A stretch of DNA of 64,000 bases, from the NCBI GenBank assembly GCA_964590395.1, contig CAZPVT010000034.1, forward strand, positions 1 to 64,000, written 5' to 3'. Made by a program: the position numbers and the translations under genes. The stretch is from JAOABP01 sp964590395. Its GTDB lineage: Bacteria; Hydrothermota; Tepidihabitantia; Tepidihabitantales; Tepidihabitantaceae. Below the pieces are notes generated by a model, which worked only from the letters and a program-made list of their open reading frames with translations, was not told where the DNA came from and made no database searches. Of the stretch, positions 32,705 through 41,786 are shown one piece after another (the stretch's first letter is position 1; each line of letters starts with the position of its first letter).

Positions 32705-33817
32705 GAAATAATTGCTGAACCACTTTGGTCTTTTGGGCGGCTGGTCTGGAGTAGATAGGTGTGGACAAACTCTTCAATGTGTCCCGCGAGCACCGTTTCA
32801 ACATCATGGGTTTCGTGACCGGTGCGATGGTCCTTGACCAGTTGATAGGGGAAGAGAACATAGGAGCGGATCTGATGTCCCCAGGCGATATCGGTTTTTG
32901 CTTCTTCAAATTTTTCCAGTTCTGCCTGTTGCTGGCGACGGTAGAACTCATAAAGACGGGAGCGTAATACTTTCATCGCGTTCTGTCGGTTCTGGAACTG
33001 AGAACGTTCGTTTTGGCAGGTGACGACAATGCCGGTGGGAATATGGGTAATTCTTACCGCGGAACTAACCTTATTGACATTCTGTCCACCGTGACCACCG
33101 GCGCGGAAGGTGTCAATTTTTAAATCGTTCGGATTGATTGCCACTTCAATTTCATCAACGGCGGGCAAAACCGAGACTGCGGTGAAACTGGTGTGACGCC
33201 GACGGTTGGCATCAAATGGTGAGATCCGCACTAACCGGTGCACACCCATTTCTGACTTCAGTAACCCATAGGCATAAGGACCGGTTACTTCAATCGTGGC
33301 ATCTTTAATACCAGCCTCTTCATTAGGCTGGAAGTCAAGGATTTGGTATTTTAAACCTTGGTTTTCAATATATTTGAGATACATCCGGAGAAGCATCTCC
33401 GCCCAGTCGCAGGATTCAGTTCCCCCTGCACCGGGATGAATGGCAAGGATCGCATCCCGGTTGTCTTCAACAGAATTGAAAAGTGCCCGTTGTTCTAGGG
33501 TGTTCAGGTCAGTTTCAATTTTCCTTAGATGCTCGGCGATCTCCGCCATTATTTTCTGGTCGGTGCTCGTGGAAAATAGTTCCTCCAGTTCACCTGTCTC
33601 TTTGAGTTCCTTTTGCAACTGTTCTACACGGTTGATCAGATCACTGAGTTGGGCAAGCCGACGCATTACCCGCTGTGCCTGTTCCGGGTTGTCCCAGAAT
33701 TCGGGGGCAGTAGACTGCTGGTGGAGTTGATTCAGTTCTTTGCGCAAACCGTCAATGTCAAAGAAACTCCGTTAGTTTTTGGAGTTGGTCGTTTAAGATA
33801 ATGAGTTTTTCAGACAC
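32701..33817 (-). CDS. prfB: Peptide chain release factor 2 with programmed +1 frameshift
   Basis: RF2 releases peptides at UGA and UAA. The long frame (to 32701) has the SPF anticodon motif (RISPFDANRRR) and the GGQ motif (GGHGGQNVNK). Its 5' part is in the zero frame: GTG 33815-33817, 18 sense codons, then CTT and TGA at 33758-33760. A +1 shift at CTT-TGA-C joins it to DIDGLRKEL. A GGAG 3 nt before CTT matches the stimulatory SD of E. coli prfB. Start is 9 nt after the rpmE stop, without clear SD. Intact RF2 would be about 370 residues, the family norm. Confidence 0.95.
33757..33772 (-). promoter_or_regulatory. RF2 autoregulatory frameshift site
   Basis: Minus-strand sequence ACGGAG-TTT-CTT-TGA-C. 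It combines an internal SD-like GGAG, slippery CTT and poorly terminated TGA-C, the same arrangement as in most bacterial prfB genes. Low RF2 favours the shift and raises RF2 synthesis. Confidence 0.93.
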
Positions 33818-33826
33818 GGTTGGGGG

Positions 33827-34057
33827 TTATTTTTCCACGGTTTTTTCAGCATCGGGCGGTGATTGGTGATAACGACGACGGAATTTTTCCACCCGACCTG
33901 CAGTGTCAACAATCTTCTGCTTCCCAGTAAAAAAAGGATGGCAGGCAGAGCAGATTTCGACATGCAGTTTTGGTTTTGTCGACCGGGTTTTGAAGGTGTT
34001 GCCACAGGCACAGGTGACGATACATTCACCGTAGGGAGGATGAATTTTTTCTTTCAT
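33827..34057 (-). CDS. rpmE: 50S ribosomal protein L31, zinc-binding type
   Basis: A 76-residue L31 with MKEKIHPPYGECIVTCACGNTF and CSACHPFFTGKQK, which carry the zinc-site cysteines of the C-plus form. It forms part of the bridge between the subunits. It follows rho by 10 nt; rho-rpmE adjacency is common. Confidence 0.96.
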   Translation of the reverse strand: MKEKIHPPYGECIVTCACGNTFKTRSTKPKLHVEICSACHPFFTGKQKIVDTAGRVEKFRRRYHQSPPDAEKTVEK

Positions 34058-34067
34058 TTTTACTCCT

Positions 34068-35339
34068 TTAAGTTTCGCTCATCGATTCCAGAAATTCTTT
34101 ATTGTCCCGGGTCAACCGCATCTTGTCAAGCACGAACTCCATTATCTCCACCGGGTTAAGTTCTGCCAGGAGTTTGCGGAGAACCCAGATCCGGTTGAGT
34201 TCAAACTCGCTCAAGAGCAGTTCCTCTTTGCGGGTGCCGGAGCGCTGGAGGTCAATTGCGGGGAAAATCCGTCGGTCAGCAAGACGGCGATCCAGGATAA
34301 GTTCCATATTACCGGTACCCTTGAACTCTTCAAAGATCACCTCATCCATTCTGGAGCCGGTTTCAATCAAGGCGGTGGCGATGACGGTCAAACTGCCCCC
34401 TTCTTCGATGTTCCGTGCCGAGCCGAAAAACTTCTTCGGCTTCTGTAGGGCATTGGAGTCCAGACCACCGGAAAGGGTGCGACCAGAATGAGGTACAACC
34501 AGGTTGTGGGCCCGGGCAAGCCGGGTGATGGAATCCAAAAGTATTACCACATCGTGCTTGTTTTCCACTAACCGTTTTGCCTTTTCTAATACCATATCCG
34601 CAACCTGAACATGGCGCTCAGGCACCTCATCAAATGTCGAACTGATAACCTCGGCTCTGACCGAGCGTTCCATATCAGTAACTTCTTCGGGTCTTTCGTC
34701 GATCAGCAGGATGATCAGTTTCACTTCCGGGTGGTTGATGGTAATACTGTTGGCGATTTTCTGCAGCAGGACCGTCTTGCCGGCGCGGGGGGGCGACACG
34801 ATCAGTCCCCGTTGACCTTTACCGATCGGAGTAAAGAGGTCAACCACCCGCATTGAAAGATCGTTCTTTTCTTTAGCCTCAAGGTGGATCCGTTCTTGCG
34901 GATAGAGTGGTGTCAGCGCGTCAAATGGGATCCGGGACCGCTCTTCGGTAAGCGATGTGCCGTTAATTGTCTCAATTTTTAAAAGGGCAAAATACCGCTC
35001 GCTGTTTTTGGGTGGCCGAGCAATGCCCGTGATTGTATCGCCGGTGCGCAGACCGAATCTTTTAATCTGGGATGGTGAGATATAGATATCGTCAGATGAC
35101 GGCAGGTAACTGTACTCCGGAGAGCGGAGAAATCCGAAGCCGTCTTCCAGGATCTCCAGTACACCGTCAACTTGAACACCACCCTCAGTACCTTCACTGG
35201 CACGGCGCCGGGATTCGGCTTCCAAGATTGACATAATCAGTCCGGGTTTTCTTTTTTCCCGATAATCTGGTATGCCCAGTGATTCTGCAATTTCATACAA
35301 TTCGGTTATTTTCTTATTCTTAAGTTCCTCTTGTGTCAT
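34068..35339 (-). CDS. rho: Transcription termination factor Rho
   Basis: A 423-residue hexameric RNA helicase. It has the N-terminal Rho_N helix bundle, a cold-shock-like RNA-binding domain (GFGFLRSPEYSYLPSSDDIYIS), Walker A (SPPRAGKT), Walker B (VVILLDSITRLARA) and Q/R loops (SGGLDSNALQKPKKFFGSARN). Length is typical. SD AAAGGAGC precedes ATG. Upstream is a 108-nt leader behind a consensus promoter, leaving room for Rho autoregulation. Confidence 0.97.
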   Translation of the reverse strand: MTQEELKNKKITELYEIAESLGIPDYREKRKPGLIMSILEAESRRRASEGTEGGVQVDGVLEILEDGFGFLRSPEYSYLPSSDDIYISPSQIKRFGLRTGDTITGIARPPKNSERYFALLKIETINGTSLTEERSRIPFDALTPLYPQERIHLEAKEKNDLSMRVVDLFTPIGKGQRGLIVSPPRAGKTVLLQKIANSITINHPEVKLIILLIDERPEEVTDMERSVRAEVISSTFDEVPERHVQVADMVLEKAKRLVENKHDVVILLDSITRLARAHNLVVPHSGRTLSGGLDSNALQKPKKFFGSARNIEEGGSLTVIATALIETGSRMDEVIFEEFKGTGNMELILDRRLADRRIFPAIDLQRSGTRKEELLLSEFELNRIWVLRKLLAELNPVEIMEFVLDKMRLTRDNKEFLESMSET

Positions 35340-35453
35340 AACTGCTCCTTTAAGAAAGGTTTAATCTATCCGATCACAGACAGTGCTAACGAACCGGGAC
35401 CTATTTCATTACCAAGAATTGACTCCAGGATGACCTCAATATTGTTTTCTAAA

Positions 35454-35481
35454 ATTATAACAATCGTTCTGCCGGTGTCAA
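35454..35481 (-). promoter_or_regulatory. Consensus promoter of rho-rpmE-prfB
   Basis: On the minus strand, TTGACA (35481-35476), 16-nt spacer, TATAAT (35459-35454), both perfect consensus hexamers. The predicted start near 35447 gives a leader of about 108 nt to the rho ATG. Confidence 0.8.
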
Positions 35482-35520
35482 GTAAAAATCTATGTTGCGG
35501 GAATCTGGTTTTATCGCTTG

Positions 35521-35587
35521 GAGATTGCCTCGTCGTTTCGCGCCTCGCAATGAGATTCCTGCCCGAGGCAGAGCGCAATGACTGGAG
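35521..35587. repeat. Dispersed repeat, copy A
   Basis: GAGATTGCCTCG (from 35521) to CGCAATGAG (35546-35554) matches the core of the repeat family seen at three other loci, followed by a second half-copy AGCGCAATGACTGG. It lies between the divergent rho promoter and the promoter of the solute-binding protein. Confidence 0.7.
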
Positions 35588-35597
35588 ATGAGTATAA

Positions 35598-35625
35598 TTG
35601 ACTCTTTTTGGGGGCACAATAGAAT
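35598..35625 (+). promoter_or_regulatory. Promoter of the solute-binding lipoprotein gene
   Basis: TTGACT (35598-35603), 16-nt spacer, TAGAAT (35620-35625), then 7 nt to ATG 35633: a leaderless-type arrangement. A TATAAT at 35593-35598 has no matching -35. Confidence 0.5.
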
Positions 35626-35632
35626 AGGGGCG

Positions 35633-36898
35633 ATGAGTTCAATTGGACAAAAGTTATTGTTACTTTTTGTGGCAGTGGTGTTAGTGTTTAACTGCGGTGG
35701 TAATAGAGGGAAAACCGCTGGTAAACGGATAGTCGTTACCTTTTGGCATGCGATGGGCGGTCCGCTGGGTGATGCACTAGAAAGACTGATTAAGGAGTTT
35801 GAGCGGGAGCATCCGGATATTGACATTCAGTTGGTGAGTATGGCGAATTATACCGGTCTTGCTCAGAAATTGATGGGTGCGGTACAGGTGAATGCGCCGC
35901 CGAATATCGCCCAGATGTATGAGTCCTGGGCCGCGCAGTTTTACAGGCTTAATAGGTTAATTGTCATTGAGTCGTTGATTAAAGGACCGGACGGTTTGAG
36001 CGAGGAGGAACTTAGTGATTTCTTCCCGACGTTTATTGAGAATAACACCTGGGATGGCAAACTGGTTACCATACCTTTTAATAAGTCAATCCCAGTCTTC
36101 TTTTACAATGATGAACTTCTGAAATCTGCCGGGTATGAGCGGTTTCCTGATAACTGGGAGGATTTGCGCCGGATGCTTTTGTCGCTGACCGACCGCAGGC
36201 AGAACCGTTACGGCGGCACCGGACTGGTGAATGAAGGGGTGTTTGGTGCCCTACTTTTACAGGCGAGGGGTACCTATCTTGATGAGACAGAACGGGAGGT
36301 GCATTTTAACTCTCCGGCCGGGGTCAGGGCGATGGTTTATTTGTCGCAACTGGTAAATCAGGATTCCAGCGTTTATTACGGTGGTGGATATGAGTCACAG
36401 AATGATTTTCTTGCCGGTAAGATCGCTTGCATCCAGGGCAGTTCGGTGTCCTATGCATTTTTGCGTCCCCATCTTAACTTTAAGGTTGGGGTGGCACCAT
36501 TGCCGGTTTCGGGTAAGCCAGTGGTGATCGGTTATGGAACAAACATTGGTATCTTCCGGGGCGGGACTCAAGAGCAGATTGCGGCTGCCTGGAAGTTTAT
36601 CAAGTGGTTTACTGCTCCGAAACAGCAGGCGCGCTGGGCAAGTGAGACATTTTATGTGCCGGTGCGGAGAAGCGCGATGGCAATTCCCGAATACCAAAAG
36701 TTAATTAAAGAGATTCCGGGGTTTAATAGCGCCTTGCGCCAGATTGACTATTTGGCTTTTGAGCCGAAGAGTGAAGCCTGGTTCGTGGGCAGGCGGGTGC
36801 TGGGCGATGCGATAGAGAAGATAATCCGGGCCGGGGTTCCGGTCCAGACTGCACTGGATGAAGCAGCCACTGAACTCAGTAAGGAGCTGAGTAAATGA
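35633..36898 (+). CDS. ABC transporter family 1 extracellular solute-binding lipoprotein
   Basis: A 421-residue periplasmic binding protein of the sugar-binding (family 1) type. An N-terminal signal ends LVFNC (non-canonical lipobox, Cys at about 23). TFWHAMGG and LIKEFEREHPDI are typical of family 1 proteins, as is the C-terminal AWKFIKWFTAPKQQARWA stretch. ATG 35633 is preferred over an upstream ATG-type start at 35588 because the signal peptide then begins normally. No permease or ATPase gene is adjacent, so its transporter is unknown. Confidence 0.85.
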   Translation: MSSIGQKLLLLFVAVVLVFNCGGNRGKTAGKRIVVTFWHAMGGPLGDALERLIKEFEREHPDIDIQLVSMANYTGLAQKLMGAVQVNAPPNIAQMYESWAAQFYRLNRLIVIESLIKGPDGLSEEELSDFFPTFIENNTWDGKLVTIPFNKSIPVFFYNDELLKSAGYERFPDNWEDLRRMLLSLTDRRQNRYGGTGLVNEGVFGALLLQARGTYLDETEREVHFNSPAGVRAMVYLSQLVNQDSSVYYGGGYESQNDFLAGKIACIQGSSVSYAFLRPHLNFKVGVAPLPVSGKPVVIGYGTNIGIFRGGTQEQIAAAWKFIKWFTAPKQQARWASETFYVPVRRSAMAIPEYQKLIKEIPGFNSALRQIDYLAFEPKSEAWFVGRRVLGDAIEKIIRAGVPVQTALDEAATELSKELSK

Positions 36899-36927
36899 GT
36901 GGTCGTTACCGCAGATTAACGAGGAAG

Positions 36928-36999
36928 GAGATTGCCCCGGGCTTCGCCCTCGCAATGACGAGAAAAAAGGAAGGACACAATGACAAGAAGGGGAACGCA
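36928..36999. repeat. Dispersed repeat, copy B
   Basis: GAGATTGCC (36928) to CGCAATGACGAG (ending 36962), then a related tail with CACAATGAC and ACGCAATGG. The last ATG is the start codon of the next gene. The reading frame is open through the repeat, giving a spurious 35-residue N-terminal extension. Confidence 0.7.
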
Positions 37000-38619
37000 A
37001 TGGCCGGTGGAAGGTTGATGCTTTTACTACCTTTGTTTGCCTTTGCTCAGGTTATGCCAATACGTTGGGCGATTGAGGATGCTGACCGTAATGGTATACC
37101 TGATCGTCGGGGGCAGCGCGTTACGGTTACCGGTATTGTAACCGCACCGGAAAGCCTCTTTGACACCCGATATACTGACATCTATATTCAGGATAGTTCC
37201 GCGGGGGTGAATGTTTTCAGTTTCACCTTGCAGGATGCGAACCTTGGGGACAGTGTGCTGGTTACGGGTGTGATTGACTGGTACCGGGGAAAAACCGAGA
37301 TTGCCAGCGCAACCGTAACCGTTCTCGCTTCAAACCGACAACTGCCGGTGCCCCGGATATTGACCTGTCAGGAGATCAACCGGGAAGATTACGAAGGCGA
37401 GTTGGTGCAAATCAGGGGGGTGCGAATAAGTTCGCTTTACCTGTCCGGTAATACCAATTATGTGCTAGAGGATACAACCGGTACCACCGCGGTGCGGATT
37501 GATAAGGAAACCGAAATCCCGGGTTTTGTTTGTTATCCGGATACCTTCACCATTGTCGGTATCAAGTCCCAGTACACCGCGGACACCACCCAACCGTTGA
37601 CTGGGTATCAGATTTTACCCCGGTATCGCGCGGACTTTTCTGTGGGCGCCTTATCTCTGCCACTGCGCAGTATTCAGGAGGTTCAGGAGCCCGGTTCTGA
37701 TAATGTTACTCCCCGGTTGCTTGACCACTGGGTTCGAGTCAAGGGCAGAATTACCGGGCCAGCCCGGGTTTTCACCAGTGGCTCCAATCCCAGTCTTTAT
37801 ATTCAGGACGAGACGCAGGGGGTTAACATTTATAACTGTGCGGCACCTCCAGGCCAGAGCGTTTTTCTGGATTCAGTTGGAGTTGAACTGATGGTGGTGG
37901 GCAAGGTAACTGAATATAACGGCTTGACCGAGATTACTGAGGGTGCGGTGTGGGTTACCGATTCTGTTCCAGCGCCGCTTGTCCCCGGGGTGCTGCCCTT
38001 CAATGTTCCACTTACTGAAGCGATGGAAAGCAATCTGATGATGGTTGTTGGTGATGTTGTTTCCACTCCAGTTCGTTCTGGTTCCGGTTATAATCTAACC
38101 ATCAAAAATGGCACCCCCGGAGTTGCCATCAGAGTCTCCGATAATACCGGTATTCCGGTCAACTGGATTGTAACCGGAATGAGACTGCGGATTACCGGTA
38201 TCGTCGGACAGTACGATTATGAGGCGCCGTATACCGCGGGTTATCAGTTACTGCCAAGGTTTTCTTCAGATATCTATGATACCACCGCGGGATTTCCGCC
38301 GGCGGAGCGGTTGACAGTTGACACAATTTTCCCCAATCCATTCCTGCCTGCACAGGGCGAGTGTCAGACCATTCAGTTGAATGCGCCGAGAAGCGGTTAT
38401 CGGATTACCGTGGAGATTTATGATCTAAAAGGGAGAATGGTTAAGGAGCTTTTGAGAAATGGTGCGGGCGGCTATTATGATCTGAAATGGGATGGGACTG
38501 ATGACCGTTTGCGCCCGCTACGGGCAGGGATTTACCTGTTGAACATTAAGGCAGTCAGGGGTGATGGCACGGTTGAAAATATCACCCGACCGGTAGTTAT
38601 TGCGGTTAAATTGAAATGA
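37000..38619 (+). CDS. Secreted OB-fold protein with type IX-like sorting domain
   Basis: A 539-residue exported protein. ATG 37000 gives a clean signal peptide (MAGGRLMLLLPLFAFA). Four related beta-rich modules of about 100 residues follow, with repeating phrases like V-T-G-I-V...YIQD...GVNV and VQIRGV; these resemble OB-fold domains associated with secreted nucleases and lamin-tail proteins. No nuclease domain is present. The C-terminus (IFPNPFLP...VEIYDLKGR...KWDGTDD...GIYLLNI) is a FlgD-Ig/type A sorting domain. Its end overlaps the convergent lnt gene by 14 nt. Confidence 0.78.
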   Translation: MAGGRLMLLLPLFAFAQVMPIRWAIEDADRNGIPDRRGQRVTVTGIVTAPESLFDTRYTDIYIQDSSAGVNVFSFTLQDANLGDSVLVTGVIDWYRGKTEIASATVTVLASNRQLPVPRILTCQEINREDYEGELVQIRGVRISSLYLSGNTNYVLEDTTGTTAVRIDKETEIPGFVCYPDTFTIVGIKSQYTADTTQPLTGYQILPRYRADFSVGALSLPLRSIQEVQEPGSDNVTPRLLDHWVRVKGRITGPARVFTSGSNPSLYIQDETQGVNIYNCAAPPGQSVFLDSVGVELMVVGKVTEYNGLTEITEGAVWVTDSVPAPLVPGVLPFNVPLTEAMESNLMMVVGDVVSTPVRSGSGYNLTIKNGTPGVAIRVSDNTGIPVNWIVTGMRLRITGIVGQYDYEAPYTAGYQLLPRFSSDIYDTTAGFPPAERLTVDTIFPNPFLPAQGECQTIQLNAPRSGYRITVEIYDLKGRMVKELLRNGAGGYYDLKWDGTDDRLRPLRAGIYLLNIKAVRGDGTVENITRPVVIAVKLK

Positions 38620-40084
38620 GCCAGCGCCGGGCAATCAAGCCGGCAAAGAGGAGAATCGGATAGATAAGCACCACCCAGTCACCGAATTTCCGGTAAATGG
38701 TGGCAGGGAGTGGACGGGGCACAGTACCGAAAAGCACGGCCTGTTCAAAGAGGCGAGTTTTTTTAAGAATTCGACCATAAGGGTCAGCGATAAAAGATAT
38801 ACCGTTGTTGGCAGAGCGGAGCATAGGCACCCCTAATTCCACGGTCCGCGTCACTGTCAATTCAGCATGCTGGTATGCACCCGGCAGTTTGCCGAACCAG
38901 CCGTCATTGGTTACCACGACCAGCAGTTGCGCGCCCCGATGGACAAATACACGCGCCAGATCCGCAAATATCGCCTCATAACAGATCATTCCGGAAAATT
39001 TACCCTCCCGGAAGTCAAAAACGGTGGGGAGCCAGCCACGGTCCCAGTTGCCCATATCCGCGGTGCCAATCAGTTTTCGGATTATCGGTAGCTCATCGCT
39101 GTAGGGAATCTTTTCTGAGAAGGGAACGAGCCGGAGTTTGTAATACCGCTGGGTGATCTTTTCCGCTTGCGGCTGGAGCAGCACCGCGCCGTTGTGATAG
39201 GTGCGATGTTCGTCATCGTAAACCGGCGTGCCGGTAAATATCTCGATGTCCAGCGAGTCAACCAGACGTTGCAATGCCGGACCCATATCGGTGGAATGAG
39301 TGATGTCGACCAAGGTAGCGGTTTCAGGAAATATCACCAGTCTCGGTTTTTTACTCGCTGCCAGGCGGGTAAGATGGAAAAGTTCCTTTTGAATTCTTTC
39401 TTTGGAATCCCAGTCGCCTTTATCTAAAGGTGAGACATTGGGTTGCACAATAGCGACATCAAACCAGGGAGAGTTTGTCCGGAGCCTCAACAGCCCGAAG
39501 ATAAGTGGCATTAGGATGGTGATTATTAACCCTACCGCATAACGCGGTCGGCTCTTGCCCGATAACAACCGGTAAATCAGCAGATTGATTAACACCAGCC
39601 AGGAGGAGAGTAGATATACTCCGCCGATTGCCGCGAGTTGAGTGAAGACCGGTAATGGGGTCATCGTATAGCCCAACAGATCCCAGGGAAAGGCGATTTG
39701 AGTTCTGGTTTTTAAGAATTCAAGGACAGGGAGGATTAGGGGAGCGGTCCAGTAGCCCAATTTTTTTACGCAAATTGCAAACAGTCCCCAGTAAAGCCCT
39801 AAATATCCGAAGAGCAGAACTACGCCGATATTTAAGAGGAAGCGGGTTATCGGTTCCACCGGGACAAGCAGAAGCCAGAGCCACCAGAGATGAAACATTC
39901 CGGCAAAGAAGCCAAATAGCCAGCCATAGAAAAACGGCAGTGGTGAATGATCAATCACATAGAAAAGTGGCACCAGTGCGAAGAAGGCAAAGAAACGGCA
40001 AGGGAAAGGGGCAAATGCCAGCGCAAGTCCCAGCGTGGCGAATAGCAGTAGGAGCAGGCGGTGAAGTGTAGAGAGTTTTTTCAT
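38606..40084 (-). CDS. lnt: Apolipoprotein N-acyltransferase
   Basis: A 492-residue membrane enzyme that N-acylates the Cys of lipoproteins. About six to seven hydrophobic segments occupy residues 1-200. The nitrilase-fold domain has the catalytic Glu in VIFPETATL, Lys in the YYKLRLVPFSE segment and Cys in GMICYEAIF. Its presence implies three-acyl lipoproteins and a diderm envelope, in line with LolC/LolD nearby. It overlaps the upstream gene by 4 nt. Confidence 0.94.
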   Translation of the reverse strand: MKKLSTLHRLLLLLFATLGLALAFAPFPCRFFAFFALVPLFYVIDHSPLPFFYGWLFGFFAGMFHLWWLWLLLVPVEPITRFLLNIGVVLLFGYLGLYWGLFAICVKKLGYWTAPLILPVLEFLKTRTQIAFPWDLLGYTMTPLPVFTQLAAIGGVYLLSSWLVLINLLIYRLLSGKSRPRYAVGLIITILMPLIFGLLRLRTNSPWFDVAIVQPNVSPLDKGDWDSKERIQKELFHLTRLAASKKPRLVIFPETATLVDITHSTDMGPALQRLVDSLDIEIFTGTPVYDDEHRTYHNGAVLLQPQAEKITQRYYKLRLVPFSEKIPYSDELPIIRKLIGTADMGNWDRGWLPTVFDFREGKFSGMICYEAIFADLARVFVHRGAQLLVVVTNDGWFGKLPGAYQHAELTVTRTVELGVPMLRSANNGISFIADPYGRILKKTRLFEQAVLFGTVPRPLPATIYRKFGDWVVLIYPILLFAGLIARRWLISI

Positions 40085-41157
40085 AACCGGCTGGTATTTG
40101 CCTGAGTCTGGTTAGGATCAGATATCAGTTTCACCTCGGTGCCGGTTTCATTGGAGCGGTAAAATGCATCGGTGATTTTGTTGATCAGCAGGGCATCGCC
40201 AATGGAGGTATCTGGAGGCACATCCTTGAGTAGTGAGTCTACCCAGATTTTAATCAACTGGTTATAGGCGGTTTTTAATAATCCTTTGGTCTGGAGCTGG
40301 GGGGTGATGTTGACCAGTTTACCTTGAATCTCCTTATGGATCGTTAACGGATTGAGAATCGCGGCGCCTTTTGTCCCAAACAGGTTGGAATAAACAAAAT
40401 CCTGTTCCAGTAACAGGCTCCAGCCGACCTCTACGGTCAGTATTAAACCGGAATCAAACCGGATCAGGGCAAAGGCGGTGTCTTCGGATCGAGGAGCGGA
40501 AATGGGGGTTAGTTTAAATTGGGACTCGGTGTGGTTGATCGCTTTGCCGGTTACCGCAATCGGTTGGTCAGGTGCGGTCAGGTAAAGTGCGGTGTCTAAT
40601 AAGGCACTGCCGAGGTTCAGAAAGGCACCGTCCCCTGCGATTCCACGGTTGCGCTGCCAGGTGGGTGTGGTCCATTCCTGTTTTTTTCGAAGCCAGCCGG
40701 TCTTGGCGTAATACAGTTTTCCTAAATTCCGGCGTTCAATATGCCTTTTTACCACCTGGACATCATCGCGCAACCTGGTTACCAGACAGGGCATCAGCCG
40801 ACGTTTTTTCTCGCGGGCAACAGTAAGAACCTGTTCCGCAGCAGCGAACGTTGTAGCCAACGGAAGTTCGCAGAGGACATCCTTACCATTTTCCAATGCA
40901 GCGATCGCCAGTGGGGCATGGAGATAGGTCGGAGTGGCAATTACCACCGCATTGATGTCGCTGTCCTCTTTTATCTGGTCGAAGTCAGTGTGGTAACGCG
41001 GGATTTGGTAGCGAGTAGCTAAAGTTTGCAGTTTTCTGAGATCTGGGTCGCATAAAGCGACAATTTCTATCAGTGGGTGGGCTTTAAGCGCCGGGAGGAT
41101 CGTGAGCTGCGCCTGAATTCCGCATCCTACTACTGCAACCCGGAGCCTGCCGTTCAT
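40081..41157 (-). CDS. Gfo/Idh/MocA family oxidoreductase
   Basis: A 358-residue NAD(P)-dependent oxidoreductase. The Rossmann motif is VAVVGCGIQAQ at residues 6-16, and the family's D-I-N-A-V-V-I-A-T-P-T-Y-L-H segment follows. The usual EKP motif with its catalytic Lys reads ELP (CELPLAT), a change at a key residue. Substrate unknown; the neighbouring purN and lnt give no hint. It starts one base into the end of purN and is probably co-transcribed. Confidence 0.85.
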   Translation of the reverse strand: MNGRLRVAVVGCGIQAQLTILPALKAHPLIEIVALCDPDLRKLQTLATRYQIPRYHTDFDQIKEDSDINAVVIATPTYLHAPLAIAALENGKDVLCELPLATTFAAAEQVLTVAREKKRRLMPCLVTRLRDDVQVVKRHIERRNLGKLYYAKTGWLRKKQEWTTPTWQRNRGIAGDGAFLNLGSALLDTALYLTAPDQPIAVTGKAINHTESQFKLTPISAPRSEDTAFALIRFDSGLILTVEVGWSLLLEQDFVYSNLFGTKGAAILNPLTIHKEIQGKLVNITPQLQTKGLLKTAYNQLIKIWVDSLLKDVPPDTSIGDALLINKITDAFYRSNETGTEVKLISDPNQTQANTSRL

Positions 41158-41780
41158 TAACAGTGGATCAGTACCCGGCGACCCACCAGTTCCAATCTGC
41201 CTTCGCAGAAGAGTTTCACCGCTTGGGGATAAGCCTGATGCTCTTCCACCAGGACGCGCAAGGCGAGCGATTCCGGGTTATCCACATCCCGGACCGGAAT
41301 TGCCCGTTGGATGATTATCGGTCCGGCGTCAACATCGTTAGTGACAAAGTGGACGGTACAACCGGTAACTTTGACTCCGTATTCGATTACCGCCTTGTGC
41401 ACCTCCAGTCCTTGTAAACCGGCAAAAGCGGGCAGAAGTGAGGGGTGGATGTTCATAATCCGCATTGGATACTGCTCAAGCAAAAGATGGGAAATAATTC
41501 GGTTAAATCCCGCCAGGCAGAGTAACTGTGGTTCATAGGGTTCAAGTGCTCGGATAATTTCTGCCTCGAAGTCCGCCCGTTTTTTGAACCGTTGGTGGTC
41601 AATGGTGACCGTAGGAATTCGGAAGGTGTTTGCCCGGTTCAGCACCGGCGCATCCGGCACATTGACAACAAGGACTTTTAATTCCGCTGGAAAGTCTGGA
41701 TGCTGGCAGGCACGGGCAAGCGCTTCAAAATTTGTGCCCCGGCCCGAGGCGAGTACCGCAATGCCCTTTTTTTCTTTCAC
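41157..41780 (-). CDS. purN: Phosphoribosylglycinamide formyltransferase
   Basis: A 207-residue GAR transformylase (10-formyl-THF dependent step 3 of purine synthesis). The catalytic Asn and His are in NIHPSLLPAF and Asp in the TVHFVTNDVDAGPII stretch; IAVLASGRGTNF is the N-terminal signature. The start GTG 41780 lies only 6 nt after the -10 box, so the mRNA is probably leaderless. No other purine gene is in the window. Confidence 0.95.
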   Translation of the reverse strand: MKEKKGIAVLASGRGTNFEALARACQHPDFPAELKVLVVNVPDAPVLNRANTFRIPTVTIDHQRFKKRADFEAEIIRALEPYEPQLLCLAGFNRIISHLLLEQYPMRIMNIHPSLLPAFAGLQGLEVHKAVIEYGVKVTGCTVHFVTNDVDAGPIIIQRAIPVRDVDNPESLALRVLVEEHQAYPQAVKLFCEGRLELVGRRVLIHC

Positions 41781-41786
41781 GGGTAA

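Noticed and set aside
36895..37002. Longer N-terminus for the OB-fold gene starting at 36895
   Set aside because: The extra residues are translated from repeat B and would bury the signal peptide; ATG 37000 gives a normal signal sequence.
39655..40071. Plus-strand open frame of 138 codons opposite lnt
   Set aside because: It is antisense to a complete, recognisable lnt gene and its translation has no plausible domain.
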